Source of the DNA: Proteromonas lacertae
Taxonomy: Eukaryota; Sar; Bigyra; Opalinata; Proteromonadidae
Reading direction: 5' to 3'
DNA: 64,000 bases
NCBI GenBank assembly: GCA_002245135.1
Contig: NGBS01001188.1
Location: 21,315-85,314 of the forward strand
The position numbers and the translations under genes were made by a program. The number at the start of each line of letters is the position of its first letter. Position 1 is the first letter of the stretch. Under the pieces are notes generated by a model. That model saw only the letters and a program-made list of their open reading frames with translations, was not told the origin of the DNA and did not search any database. This document shows positions 13,021 to 23,130 of this stretch, piece by piece.

Positions 13021-13124
13021 AATTGTTTTTTTTGTTGATAACACATTATTATTATTATTATGTAGTTTATATTTGTTTGTTAGTTATTAATAAAAGGATT
13101 TTAATAAATAAGAACTTGAGAAAA

Positions 13125-13134
13125 AGCTTGATAA
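13125..13134 (+). promoter_or_regulatory. AGCTTGATAA promoter-type element
   Basis: AGCTTGATAA lies about 30 bp before ATG 13163. The same core GCTTGA precedes at least six other start codons in this window at similar distance (14072, 14083, 14456, 16433/16454, 18282, 41604, 47117/47133). Confidence 0.4.
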
Positions 13135-13162
13135 TTTATTCTTCTTTCAATAATTAGAAGCA

Positions 13163-13953
13163 ATGGCGAGTATTTTTCTGTATGCATCAGGCGCATCTTT
13201 ATTATGTGCGTATAAAATAATGAATTAACAGTCAATAGTGCGAAATACTATTTTGATGGTTATACTTACATGAAATATAGGCAGAACATCATAGAAGCAG
13301 ATGAAGGTCAGACAGGTTTACCTCATTTTACCAAAGTACAAGGCAAAGTAGTCAGTGCCAAAGGAATGCTTCACAAAATATCTGAGAGAATTCTTCTAGA
13401 GTTAGATGGTTTAGCATATGTAGAAACTCGAGATGATTATAATAAACCTGTTTATACATCACTAAATGAGAATTTTTCAATAGTCTTACCGTATTTTTTG
13501 AATTATTGTTATAATAATAGAAATACTCATGTTAACAAAACATGTGAAGTATATACCAGAGGTTTGATCACCAACAATTTATCTTCAATCTCCAAACAAG
13601 TTGTTGATATTCCAATTACAGTTGTATTCCTTTATATATTATACATAATAGGATGATTCGGTTAAAGAAAAGATATACGGTATTGGCTTATTAGATGATA
13701 TCACAATATATGGTGATTTCACAGATACTGATCGAAGAATCTCCATTAAAAAATCACCATATTATTTATGTGTATATATTTAATCTTTAATTAATAGCCT
13801 TTCGTGATTACTGATGGCTCCAGTGATCAAGTACAAAGATATTTTGTTGGTCAAGAATTTAAGTCATATTTGATTGGAACTTGTTTTGCTGGACTTGGTG
13901 GATTGTTATTATACTCATGGAATCGTACTAGACGTGGTAATAAATCTCTATAA
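13163..13953 (+). CDS. GIDE/MUL1-like membrane protein lacking RING, paralogue 2
   Basis: Four exons (13163-13209, 13239-13623, 13652-13771, 13798-13953) give 235 residues. The layout matches the gene at 9513: an N-terminal helix (MASIFLYASGASLL) then AAKYYFDGY, the GIDE-like core (KVQGKVVSAKGML, YVETRDDY, EKIYGIGLLDDITIYGDFTD), and a C-terminal helix (LIGTCFAGLGGLLLYSW). The first and last introns fall at the same codons as in paralogue 1 (before [AF]K[FY] and before PFxIT), while the intron at 13624-13651 is extra. No RING follows. I infer a mitochondrial or other organelle membrane protein, and the function is unknown. Confidence 0.6.
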
Positions 13954-14070
13954 TTAAAATATGAATGTTGTAATTTAGTTTCTTTTACAGTTCTTTTTTA
14001 AATTTATAATATAATATATTGTTGATGTATATTTTGTTTAATTGATGCTTGTTAAGTTTATAAATTAAAA

Positions 14071-14090
14071 AGCTTGATAAGAGCTTGACA
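14071..14090 (+). promoter_or_regulatory. Double GCTTGA element
   Basis: AGCTTGATAA is followed directly by GAGCTTGACA, 25-45 bp before ATG 14116. These are two adjacent copies of the element seen before neighbouring genes. Confidence 0.4.
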
Positions 14091-14115
14091 AATTCTTTTT
14101 TATATTTTGAATGAT

Positions 14116-14444
14116 ATGTCATTTTTTTCAAAGCGTGCATCTGCCGTTTCACTGTTGCTTGCGTATGTAGTGCTGAATAAAACGAAAATAGCGCCAAATT
14201 TTATTGTGATGGTTATACTAACAAAATATACAGATTAAATGTTAAAGAAGTTGATGAAGATAAAATGAGAATAGCAAACTTTACAAAATTACAAGGTAAG
14301 GTACTATGTGCTGATATAATTCAACATAAAATATCAAATAGTATTAAAATCGAAATAGACAGTTATGCTTACTTAGAAACTCGTGATAATGATTTTAAAC
14401 CTGTATATACATCTTTAAATACAATTTTCTCAATATTAAATTAA
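14116..14444 (+). CDS. Truncated GIDE/MUL1-like paralogue 3
   Basis: Two exons (14116-14162, 14192-14444) give only 99 residues. The N-terminal helix (MSFFSKRASAVSLLLA), the AAKFYCDGYTNKIYR start of the mature part and the QGKVLCADIIQHKIS, YLETRDNDFKPVYTSLN blocks align with paralogue 2. The first intron is at the same codon. The protein stops at FSILN, where the paralogues continue for another 130 residues or more, and the second membrane helix is missing. PP2C starts 37 bp later. It is either a recently truncated copy or a short derived gene. The frame is clean, so it could still be expressed. Confidence 0.5.
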
Positions 14445-14455
14445 TACAAGTTTTT

Positions 14456-14461
14456 GCTTGA
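14456..14461 (+). promoter_or_regulatory. GCTTGA element before PP2C
   Basis: TTTTTGCTTGAAC lies about 20 bp before ATG 14481, inside the 36-bp gap after the previous gene's stop. Confidence 0.35.
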
Positions 14462-14480
14462 ACTAAAAATCAGTTTCAAA

Positions 14481-15742
14481 ATGGGTGGTTGTATTACGAA
14501 GGTATGATCCATTGTTGTTATGTTTAGGATAATTATTATAGTCCTATATTCACATATATACCTCCCAAAAACGTATATAAAATAGAAATTGATATTTTAT
14601 CAAATAGAATAGCACAATATCTTATATAACATATGCTTCATGTACAAGTATCGGGTACATGCATATGAAAAATGAAAATCAGGATAGAGGAGGAGTTTCA
14701 CTAAATCCAGGAGGAGGAGGCACCAGATTTGTTGCATTTGTGTTTGATGGTCATGGTGAATTTGGTAGTGCTGTAGTAGAATACGCACTAGAAGAATTCC
14801 CAGAAATTTTACACAAACATATCCAGCTTAGTTCAGTTAGACCACAATTTTATTTGCCACAAAAAGAAGTAAGGCCTCGTGAAGAATCGCATAGTAGCAT
14901 GGGAGTATATTAACAAAATTATTAATTATACTTAGGATTATTCGTCACTTAGTCAGAAATATACAAACCAAGATAGTAGCTGTAGATTAAGCAGTAAAAT
15001 AACCAATTCAACTCATATTTTGCCACTTAATAGTAATTTAGTCAATCCTTTACAAACTACTAACATCTCTGTATTACCTGCAAAACCAAGAGCATTATCA
15101 ACTCAAACCTTATCAAACTCATATACAGTTTCACCATCCAACAAACAAGAAAATACAAAAAATAAAAGATTAGAGAAAAGTATAAGTATAGATAAAAGAA
15201 ACAAAAGCAAAAAAAGTATTTTACATGAATCATCATCATCATCAGGAGCAGCAGCAGGAGGAGGAGGAGAACATATAAAATATAAAGAAAGTCATCGATA
15301 TCTATCACTAGATCGAGTAGTTCATCAAAGCAGTGGGAAATATCTACGAAATGACTTTAACACTGCATTTGAAACAGGTTCAAATGGAAGAAATTACAAC
15401 AATCACAATCTATCTCCATCAGATTCAGTGAATAATTTGAATAATAACATCAGTTGTAACAATGAATATATGTATAATAATAATAATAATACAATCAATG
15501 GAGATATTTTATGTGAGATAATGAAACATAGTTTTTTAGATTTACATAATAATATGATAGAAAATAGCAATGAAAATTGTTCATTAGAAATGAGCGGTTG
15601 TACAGCTACTTCTATCATGATTGAAGGAAATACGTTAATAAGTAGTAATGTAGGTGATAGTCGTGCTTTGCTATGTAGGAGAAATAATGAAAATAAATAT
15701 TTTGGTGTTCAAATAACAACTGATCATCGAGTGAGTGTACCA

Positions 15743-15776
<34 letters not shown>

Positions 15777-16372
15777 AAGGATTTATTGAAAATTCACATC
15801 GATTTCCATCAAATGAAGGAGATATTATTATTGAGGATTAAAAAAAATGATCATTCAATAATATCTCCTTCATTTGATGGAAATCGATGTGAATTTTCAA
15901 TAAATCCTTTATTGTCAAATGATTTATATATATATTTATTTATATTATAAAATAGAAAGAAAGAGCTCGAATAGAAGAATGTGGTGGTTGTGTTTTTAAA
16001 GCTCCACATAAAGGAATAAAAGGTGAAGATCGAATGTGGGTAAAAGATTGCTTATATCCCGGTTTAATGGTTAGTAGAAGTTTAGGTGATTCAATAGCTC
16101 ATGAAATTGGTAATATCACAATGCCAGATACTGTCAAAATGGAATTGACAGTTAATGATGATATCATTATTATAGGAAGCGATGGAATTTGGGATGTATT
16201 GGATAATGATCAAGTTATTGATATTATTAATACATTGAGGAGTGAAGGAAGTGATGTTAGTGTGTATTGTAAAGAATTATTGAAATTTTGTTTAGAAGGA
16301 TGGAAAATAAGGAACGCAAGTGATAATATTTATATTACCGTTGTTATGTTGCATCATAATCAACTTATTTAA
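14481..16372 (+). CDS. PP2C-family protein serine/threonine phosphatase
   Basis: Five exons (14481-14501, 14528-14572, 14608-14904, 14936-15742, 15956-16372) give 528 residues. PPM landmarks in order: ENQDR (metal-binding region), FVAFVFDGHGEFG (DGHG metal ligands), GCTATSIMIEG, ISSNVGDSRALL, ARIEECGGCVF, LMVSRSLGDS and IIIGSDGIWDVLDNDQV. The catalytic aspartates are present. The sequence following ENQDR/DGHG is closest in style to plant and protist PP2Cs. A low-complexity insert of about 200 residues (Ser, Asn, Gly-rich) sits between the DGHG block and GCTA. MGGCITK at the N terminus offers Gly2 for possible N-myristoylation and Cys4 for palmitoylation. The fourth intron is unusually long (213 bp) and contains a long perfect inverted repeat. 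Confidence 0.85.
15743..15955 (+). repeat. 213-bp intron made of TA repeats and a 57-bp perfect inverted repeat
   Basis: The donor GTATAT follows codon CCA (15740-15742) and the acceptor AATAG ends at 15955. Both sides stay in phase, giving SVP then KERARIEECGG, as PP2Cs require. Inside, 15773-15829 and 15857-15913 are exact reverse complements of 57 bases, with a 27-base loop. They are flanked by a (TA)n run on the left and an AT-rich stretch on the right. Every other intron in this gene is 26-35 bp. The transcript should fold into a long hairpin bringing the two splice sites together. Confidence 0.85.
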
Positions 16373-16432
16373 TATCATTTTGTTGTCATTGTTGTTGTAA
16401 TTGTGTTTTTTAGGATATTTTAACCAATAATA

Positions 16433-16459
16433 GCTTGAATTCCTATTTCTAAGGCTTGA
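16433..16459 (+). promoter_or_regulatory. Two GCTTGA elements
   Basis: GCTTGA occurs at 16433-16438 and 16454-16459, 45-70 bp before ATG 16502. These are the same elements as before neighbouring genes. Confidence 0.35.
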
Positions 16460-16501
16460 AACCGTTTTATTTTATAATCTTAAAATAGAGAGATTGGTGA
16501 A

Positions 16502-17339
16502 ATGTTTTTACATACTGGCCATGTAAAGCATCAAGCCTTAGCAACTATTCCTTCAGAATTCATCAAAGATACTATAGATCGTCAAGATTAGTATATTCCA
16601 TAGCTTTATACTTAATAATGTAGTTATGATGCTAGAAGTAGATTAAATTACGAGACATGGCTAAAAAGAAAATGTCAAACAGAAGGAAAGAGAGTATAAA
16701 TAATTCAGATAATTCTGTTAATAGTATCTTCCTCAAATTCGTAAAATAGAAGAACTAAATAAAAAAACTAATGAAACCAATTAGTCCAATATGTTCTCGT
16801 CCATCCACAACAACAGGAACAACCAGAAGAATCAAATTTCAACCAGTTCCACCATCCTATTCTCCAATGAAAACAACTCGATTTTTTGAAGTTGAAAAAC
16901 AAGATGATATAAATCCAATACCTATGATCAATGAAGGAGATCATTTACCGCCAGCAGCTGCGTGGATGATTCCTCGTAAAACACCAACAATCAGTAAAAA
17001 ATATTCATATGAAAAATTCAATTATAAAATAAACAATCATTTAATTCCAGCAAATAAAACTAAAACTATGAACAATGTTCAAACAGATTATAGAAAGAAT
17101 TTATATGAAAGTCAATATGATGATGAAGCTGATGAAAGATTGATATTACAAATGAGAAAAGAAGAAATAGAATGTGAAATGAGATTGTTGAATAATCAAA
17201 TAGAAGAATTGAATTTGAAGAAAAGAAATAGATCCACACAAAGAGAAGTATATTTTTGTTTTATTTATTTATTTATTAGTTTAATGAAACTCATAGAAAA
17301 CCAGAAAGAAGATCTCCTTATATAAATACAATGTTTTAG
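16502..17339 (+). CDS. Small coiled-coil protein, unrecognised
   Basis: Four exons (16502-16590, 16624-16693, 16725-17247, 17280-17339) give about 246 residues if one base is removed. The start MFLHTGHVKHQALATIP is well placed after two GCTTGA elements. The frame breaks at the A7 run 16761-16767: KIEELNKK is followed by a stop, but with six As it reads on into LMKPISPICSRPS. The coding sum is one base over a multiple of three, as for the MFS gene. The centre is proline- and basic-rich. The C-terminal third (ERLILQMRKEEIECEMRLL) is a predicted coiled coil. No family is recognised. Confidence 0.55.
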
Positions 17340-17480
17340 TTCATTATTAATAAAATGAATTTGTAATTTATTAAATATAATATATATATATATTTATGAT
17401 TTGTTTATTTAAATAATGAAAAGAATTATAAAAAGAAATGTATATATAATTTATATATTATTATTATTTATACTGTTATC

Positions 17481-17955
17481 TTAAATACTCTCTACTTTTG
17501 GATTTAATATTTTTGGATTATTTACACTAAGAATAGTTTTACTTTCACTTCTATAATCATATGCGCAATCATGCTTATCAAAATCTCGATGTTCATTACA
17601 ATATATATTTCCACATTTACATTTAAAACCTAGATATCCAACCTTTTTATGACATTTTTCACATCTTGTTTTTATGCTTTGTTTTTCTTTCTCGCTTTCA
17701 GTATTTTTATTATCCTTAGACGTTTCAGGTTTGAATTCACTATGTGCTTCTAACAAAATTTATACATATAATGAAATACTTAAATATTCATTATAACAAA
17801 CAGAACAATAGTTCATTTTACTTGGATCACTATTTATAATAGAATAAATATATGTCTTACCCGAAAAAGTTACACTTTTCATTCAAACATTTCACAGGAA
17901 CAGCAACTACCTTTGCTTTATCTTCTATTGGGGCTTTATTAGATTCAGTTGACAT
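17481..17955 (-). CDS. A20/AN1 zinc-finger protein (stress-associated type)
   Basis: Three exons (17955-17861, 17829-17780, 17749-17481) give 137 residues. An A20 finger lies near the start: CLNEKC, then CSVC after eleven residues. An AN1 finger follows near residues 90-125: CEKC, then CKC, CNEH and HDC, with the full C2-C2-C1H-HC ligand set. This two-finger layout is that of plant SAP and animal ZFAND5/6 proteins, which bind ubiquitin chains through A20 and take part in stress and proteasome responses. The A20 finger is split by the 31-bp intron, so it is visible only after splicing. A TATTCGTTT-type box lies about 70 bp upstream on its strand. Confidence 0.85.
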
Positions 17956-18021
17956 TTTGTATATAATAAAAAGTGATATAAAAATGTTATCGAAGTAAAA
18001 AACAAAAAAATCACTTTGGAG

Positions 18022-18036
18022 CGAAACGAATATATT
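18022..18036 (-). promoter_or_regulatory. TATTCGTTTCG box upstream of the A20/AN1 gene
   Basis: Read on the minus strand this is AATATATTCGTTTCG, some 70 bp before the start at 17955. The same core occurs before the MFS and RCC1-TBC genes. Function is inferred. Confidence 0.3.
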
Positions 18037-18281
18037 TTAAAATTTTGATCAGTTATACAACACTTTTAAGATATTACCATAAAAATGGTTATTACTTACA
18101 GAGTAACAACTATAATTGTTGTATAGATTAAATAAATATGATTGGCTTATTTGCTACTCACTTCTTGTAGGTATTTCAACTAATATTATGAATGTTTGCA
18201 TAATTGAATGAAGTAATATACCATTTTTAAATAAAAATAACATCTTCATATATCTCAAAAATAAAAATTAAAAAAAATCGA

Positions 18282-18299
18282 GCTTGAAGGTTTGATAAG
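18282..18299 (+). promoter_or_regulatory. GCTTGA...TTTGATAAG element before LSM1
   Basis: GCTTGAAGG is followed by TTTGATAAG, 20-35 bp before ATG 18318. The same pairing of GCTTGA with a nearby TTTGA[CT] is seen at 41604. Confidence 0.35.
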
Positions 18300-18317
18300 T
18301 TTATTTCTGATTTTAGT

Positions 18318-18767
18318 ATGGAAGGACTGCCTCCTGTCACTTGCATTGGTTCTCTAGCAGAACAATTGAATAGTATTTATGTAATAGTGATATTTGTGTA
18401 GAAAGAGTAATTGTTGTTTTGAAAGATGGAAGACATATTGTTGGAATAATGAGAAATTTTGACCAATATAGTATAAATTAATTGAATATATTTATAATTA
18501 GGTAATATTACTATCGAAGATGCTTATGAAAGAAGATACGCCGATAATTATTATGGAGACTCTCCAGCTGGGATTTATATTCTTAGAGGTGAAAATATTG
18601 TATTAGTAGGAGAATTAGTATTTTGATGAAATATAATTTGTTAGGATGAAGAAATAGAAGCTCACCATCCAGTATTGACTCGTTTGACAGGCAATTCAAT
18701 ACTAGATTATCAAGCTAATATGTGTGCTCCTGATTATCCAGTAGGTTGGAAGATAGAAGATGATTAA
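18318..18767 (+). CDS. LSM1: U6-type Sm-like protein LSM1
   Basis: Four exons (18318-18372, 18402-18470, 18502-18617, 18645-18767), with introns of 29, 31 and 27 bp, give 120 residues. Sm1 motif: KRVIVVLKDGRHIVGIMRNF, then DQYSNITIEDAYERRY. Sm2: GIYILRGENIVLVGELDEE. The IxRGENIVLxGE block and the R-Y-x-x-N-x-Y-G-D-x-P insertion (RRYADNYYGDSPAG) between the motifs are features of LSM1 rather than LSM8. LSM1 is the defining subunit of the cytoplasmic LSM1-7 ring, which binds oligoadenylated mRNA 3' ends with Pat1 to promote decapping. Every exon junction keeps phase, which makes this gene a good reference for intron structure in this genome. Confidence 0.88.
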
Positions 18768-18950
18768 TTATTCTAATTTACCTTTAGTTGTTTGTTTTCA
18801 AGTTATCAATCTGCATAAATGAGATGTAAATATTATAATTAATAACAAATAATAGTAATATGTATTCTCAATCAAGAGAAAATTGAAATACAAGTAAAGA
18901 CAAGTGTATTTGTTTGTATTTTATTCATTTCTCTAAAAAGTCTTCTATCG

Positions 18951-20162
18951 ATGAATTTTTTGAATAAAATACATTTAAATCAATTAATTAAATGCAGAAG
19001 TACCAGAATTACTGTTTGCTCGTTTCATTCATTCAATAATTCAAATAGAATGTTGAAAAGACCAGTTTTAAATATGTTACAGAAAAGAAGTATGAGTTTT
19101 TTAGAAGGTGGTCAATTTTTTAAATCCAAAGCAGACAGAAACATGTTTATCTTTTATTCAACTGCAGGTGTACTGATATTAGCATCTATCAGTTGTATTG
19201 CTACATGGTCAAGAAAAGTATGAATTATGTATTATTATATGATATAGCAAAATCCAGTATATGAACAGAGTTTCACCAGTATTGGATCTCATCCAGAAAT
19301 AGCCAAACGTTTAGGCACTCCTCTATTTCGTAATAGTAGAACCAAAGGTGGAGATGTGATGGGAATATGTGAATATGAATATGTAATAAAAGGTCCATTT
19401 GGAAATGCTGTAGTAAAAGTAGAAGGTAAAAAAGATAAAGATACAAATACATGGTCAATTACTAACCAAGTAGTAGAATTTAAAGAAACAAATGAAGCTT
19501 ATTTATTATATGAAAATGGTAAGAAATTATTTATCGAAGAAGTAGAAGAAGATATTAATGGTGAAATACCTAAACAAAATCAACCAATTAGAATTGAAGA
19601 TATTCCTGAAAGAGAAGTATATTATTTATATTTTATTTAATATTTTTAAAATAGAGACCTGTCATAGTATTAAATGGTAAAAATTCAGATGGTAAAGAAA
19701 TACTCCAACAAGGAAAATCTGTTACTTTAGATGAAAGTCCTTGGTATTATAAAGTAGGAATAATGTTATTGATGGGTATTACTGTTGGTTTGATTAGTGG
19801 AAGGTGTTTTGTCCATTTTCAGAATTTGAAATTCAGAAATAGCACATTAGTGAAAAATGCATTGGTTAAAGTGACTAATAATAAGAGAGTATGTGATATT
19901 ATTGGTCAGCCAGTATATATACTGCTATATAAACTATTGTATATAGATCAAACTGAAAGGTAAGAGTGATGGTGTATTAAAGAAGGAATATGGAAAATTA
20001 ACTCAAATGATTCAAGGCCCAAAAGGAGTTGGTCAAATTCATTTACAAGCTATTCCTTTTAGAACGAAACAAGATCAGAGTAATGTTTGGAGGATTACTG
20101 ATTTATATGTAAGTTTTGAAGGTAGAAACAATGTTAAAATTGATTGTAGCGATGATTTTTAA
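18951..20162 (+). CDS. Mitochondrial membrane protein with two COA1/TIM21-like domains
   Basis: Four exons (18951-19217, 19248-19616, 19655-19912, 19947-20162) give 369 residues. A basic, hydrophobic N terminus (MNFLNKIHLNQLIKCRSTRI) looks like a mitochondrial targeting sequence. Transmembrane helix 1 is MFIFYSTAGVLILASISCIA. It is followed by LGTPLFRN and KGPFGNAVVKVEGKKDKDTN. Transmembrane helix 2 is GIMLLMGITVGLISG, followed by IIGQPIKLKGKSDG and IQGPKGVGQIHLQA. Each half therefore reads as one helix plus a COA1-like module (LGxPI, then G-x-A/G-x-[VI]-x-[VL] and W-x-I-T). COA1 and TIM21 are inner-membrane proteins of cytochrome oxidase assembly and protein import. Two in one chain is unusual. 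The family call rests on motif pattern, not on an alignment. Confidence 0.6.
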
Positions 20163-20228
20163 ATTATAATTCCTTCTATCCTGTTTATATGAGCTGCATT
20201 TTCATTTTCTAAAAATTAATCAAAAAAT

Positions 20229-20238
20229 ATATTCGTTT
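20229..20238 (+). promoter_or_regulatory. ATATTCGTTT box before the RCC1-TBC gene
   Basis: AATATATTCGTTTTAG lies about 30 bp before ATG 20269, in the same orientation as before the MFS and A20/AN1 genes. Confidence 0.35.
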
Positions 20239-20268
20239 TAGATTTTTATTTGTGTTTATTTTTGATTA

Positions 20269-23017
20269 ATGGAGGATTCAATCGACAATTTGAGTGGTAT
20301 AGAAAATGTATGGTTATAGAAATATATCATCTTGTTAATACCTTGTAGGTTAATATATCGTTGACTGATAACTCGTTTGAAGATCCTGTTTTAGTGGCTG
20401 TAACATCACCAGATCCTGTAGATACTTCGAATAATATAGATACTATGAGAAGAGGATCTATTGCTTATGAAGAATCACATCATACTCCAGTCTATTGGTG
20501 GGGTAAGATACCAGATGGTTTAGGTGAAATAAAAAATAAACCTACAATAGTCTCAGAATTTGACAACAAAATAATTGTTCAAGTTTCAGCAAGAGCTCAA
20601 AATGCCTTATTTTTATCAGATACAGGTGATGTGTATATGTGTGGTGAAGGATTCACTGATGAAAAGTCATATGAAAAACCTCAGTTACTAAATTCATTTA
20701 TATTAGAAAAAGCATTAAAAGGAATAAGAATCAATTATGTTTGTTGTGGAATGAGTCATGCATTAGCATTAAGTGAAGATGGAAAAGTATACAGTTGGGG
20801 AAACAACAATAATGGAGAACTAGGACATGGGAATAGTAACAATATAAACAGTAACAAACCGGAAATCATCAAAGGATTATTAAAGCACACAATACGAAGA
20901 ATTGGTTGTGGTGCTGAATTTTCAATAGCTATTAGTGATCGTGGTTATGTTTACAGTTGGGGAAATGGTAAATATGGTGTATTAGGTCATGGAAATGAAT
21001 TGAATAAATACAGTCCATGTGAAATAAGTGGTTTTCATGTTTTATTACCATGTATGATAAGCTGTGGTTGGTCATTTACTGTATTAGTTGATGGAAGTGG
21101 TAATGTTTATACATGGGGTAGAGGAAGTGAAGGACAATGTGGAAATGGTGATTTGAATAATAATTTAACTCCTAAATATATTGATTTATTATATAGTAAA
21201 GAAAGTAGTCAAAATATAATTGGAGTTGCTTGTGGTTATTTCCACTGTTTAGCTTTGAATGGTGAAGGTGCTGTGTTTAGTTGGGGATTAGGAAATAACG
21301 GTCAATTAGGTCTAGATTTCTTAAGTGATTTAGAATGTAACAGTAATGACTTTTATCATCCTTTACCAACCAGAATAAAACTGGATAAAGAGATAAAAAT
21401 GATTTCAGCAGGAAGTTTTCATTCAATGTTTGTAAGTAAAGACAATGATGTTTACTTATGTGGTAAAAATGATAATAAACAGTTGATATATAATAACAAT
21501 AACGATATTATATGGACACCTGAAAAATTGAAATTGAATGAATGTCTAAGTGAAGAAGAATTAACAGAAATGGAAAATCTTTCAATATCAAATGTTAGTT
21601 CTGGTTTAGAATATAATATATTAATAACTAAAAGAAAAGATGATATTGAGGAATTAAACAATAATAGCAATAGTAATATACCACGACAAAGAACTTTTAG
21701 TGATATTTTATCAGCTTCTAATAATATCAACTATGCAATGATGAAATTACCATCTTTAAGAGCAATAAAGAAACAATATTTATTATATAGTCAAATTCCA
21801 TTGAAGAATAATCCATTTACAAAAAATACAGAATCAGATACTACTGCTACCACTAATAATAATAAAAATAATACTTTGAATCAAATGGAAATAGATTATA
21901 ATATGTGGAAAGAGATTATTGAATATTGGAGTATTAAAAAGAATGATAAAAAAGTAAAACAACTTTTTACAAAAGGAATTCCAGCACAGTATATATATAA
22001 TGATAATAATATATTTATATGTTTATAGTTTAAGAAGTATGGTATATCCAATCGTTATAGGAAATCATTTACAAATTACACCATCATTGTATGAAATGTT
22101 AAAAGAAAGATTAGAAACAAGCCGAAGGCTTGAATCATTACTGAATAAAATGAAAAAAGGTAATAATAATGATGTTAATTTAGATATTGATATTGATGTT
22201 GATGAAGAAAAAAGTGGAGATTTTACTTCAAATGATGAATATAACAGCAGATCTTATAATAAATCAAGTATTTCATTTGTTTCTGACGATTCTATCAGAT
22301 TAATTCGTTCAGATTTGCCTAGGACATTTCCCTATTTATCTTATTTTGGTGATAATCAACCATTATACAATCAAATGAAAGAAATGTTGGAAATATTTGT
22401 ATGTTATAGACCTGATATTGGATATGTTCAAGGAATGAGTTATATTGCTGGAATGTTATGTTTATACTGTCTAAATGATAATTATATATTATTCCAATGT
22501 TTTAGTAACTTGTTATTAAATCGACATATGTTTGGTTTTTTGAGATTAGAAAGTAAAATATTAGAATATTATTGGGACGCTTTTAAAATAGCATTAAAGA
22601 ATAAGAATAAAGCTTTAAGTGAACATTTAGAGAAGATAGATCTTAGTCCTGGTATGTATTTGTTACAGTGGATGGAGACTTTATTCTTACAGTGTTTACC
22701 ATTCGAATTAGCTTGTAGATTATTTGATGGGTATATTTATGAAGGAACTAGTTATTTATATAAAGCTGCTTTGTGTATTTTGGAGTTATTAAGTTCAGAA
22801 TTGATTGATCAACCATTAGAGTATATTTTAATTGTATATTTATAGTGTATGTGCTCAAATATTGACAAGTTCTCCTGGAACATTTGAAATATGGAGTAAA
22901 TATGTGAATGAAGATAATTTAATTCCAAAAATAATGAAATGTTCACTTCCTAATAGCGTAAATCAAATGTTGGATAGCCTTTGTCAAGATGTGTATGTGT
23001 TTAAGGAAAGTGAGTAG
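20269..23017 (+). CDS. RCC1-repeat / TBC-domain (RabGAP) fusion protein
   Basis: Four exons (20269-20307, 20349-21988, 22029-22820, 22846-23017) give 880 residues. The first half is a beta-propeller of RCC1 repeats: VYSWGNNNNGELGHG, VYSWGNGKYGVLGHG, VYTWGRGSEGQCGNG, VFSWGLGNNGQLG, VYLCGKNDNKQL. The second half is a TBC domain beginning KKVKQLFTKGIPA, joined by splicing to HLRSMVYPIVIGN. It carries the arginine finger (RSDLPRTFP) and the glutamine finger (GYVQGMSYIAGM), so it should be an active Rab GTPase-activating protein. A Ser/Asn/Thr-rich linker separates the halves. The join between RCC1 and TBC lies well inside exon 2, so the fusion does not depend on an uncertain intron. The 25-bp intron at 22821 lies in the TBC C-terminal part. 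Confidence 0.87.
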
Positions 23018-23130
23018 AATTTGTTTATAATTAATTCCTATTATACTTTTAATCATTCATTTTTTTGATTTTTAGGATTTTATTTCAAACCAAATGCTTG
23101 TTCAAAATAGTTTTATATTAATTGAAAAAT

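Noticed and set aside
14573-14607. In-frame stops near the start of PP2C
   Set aside because: They vanish when the introns 14502-14527 and 14573-14607 are removed, giving a clean frame into ENQDRGG.
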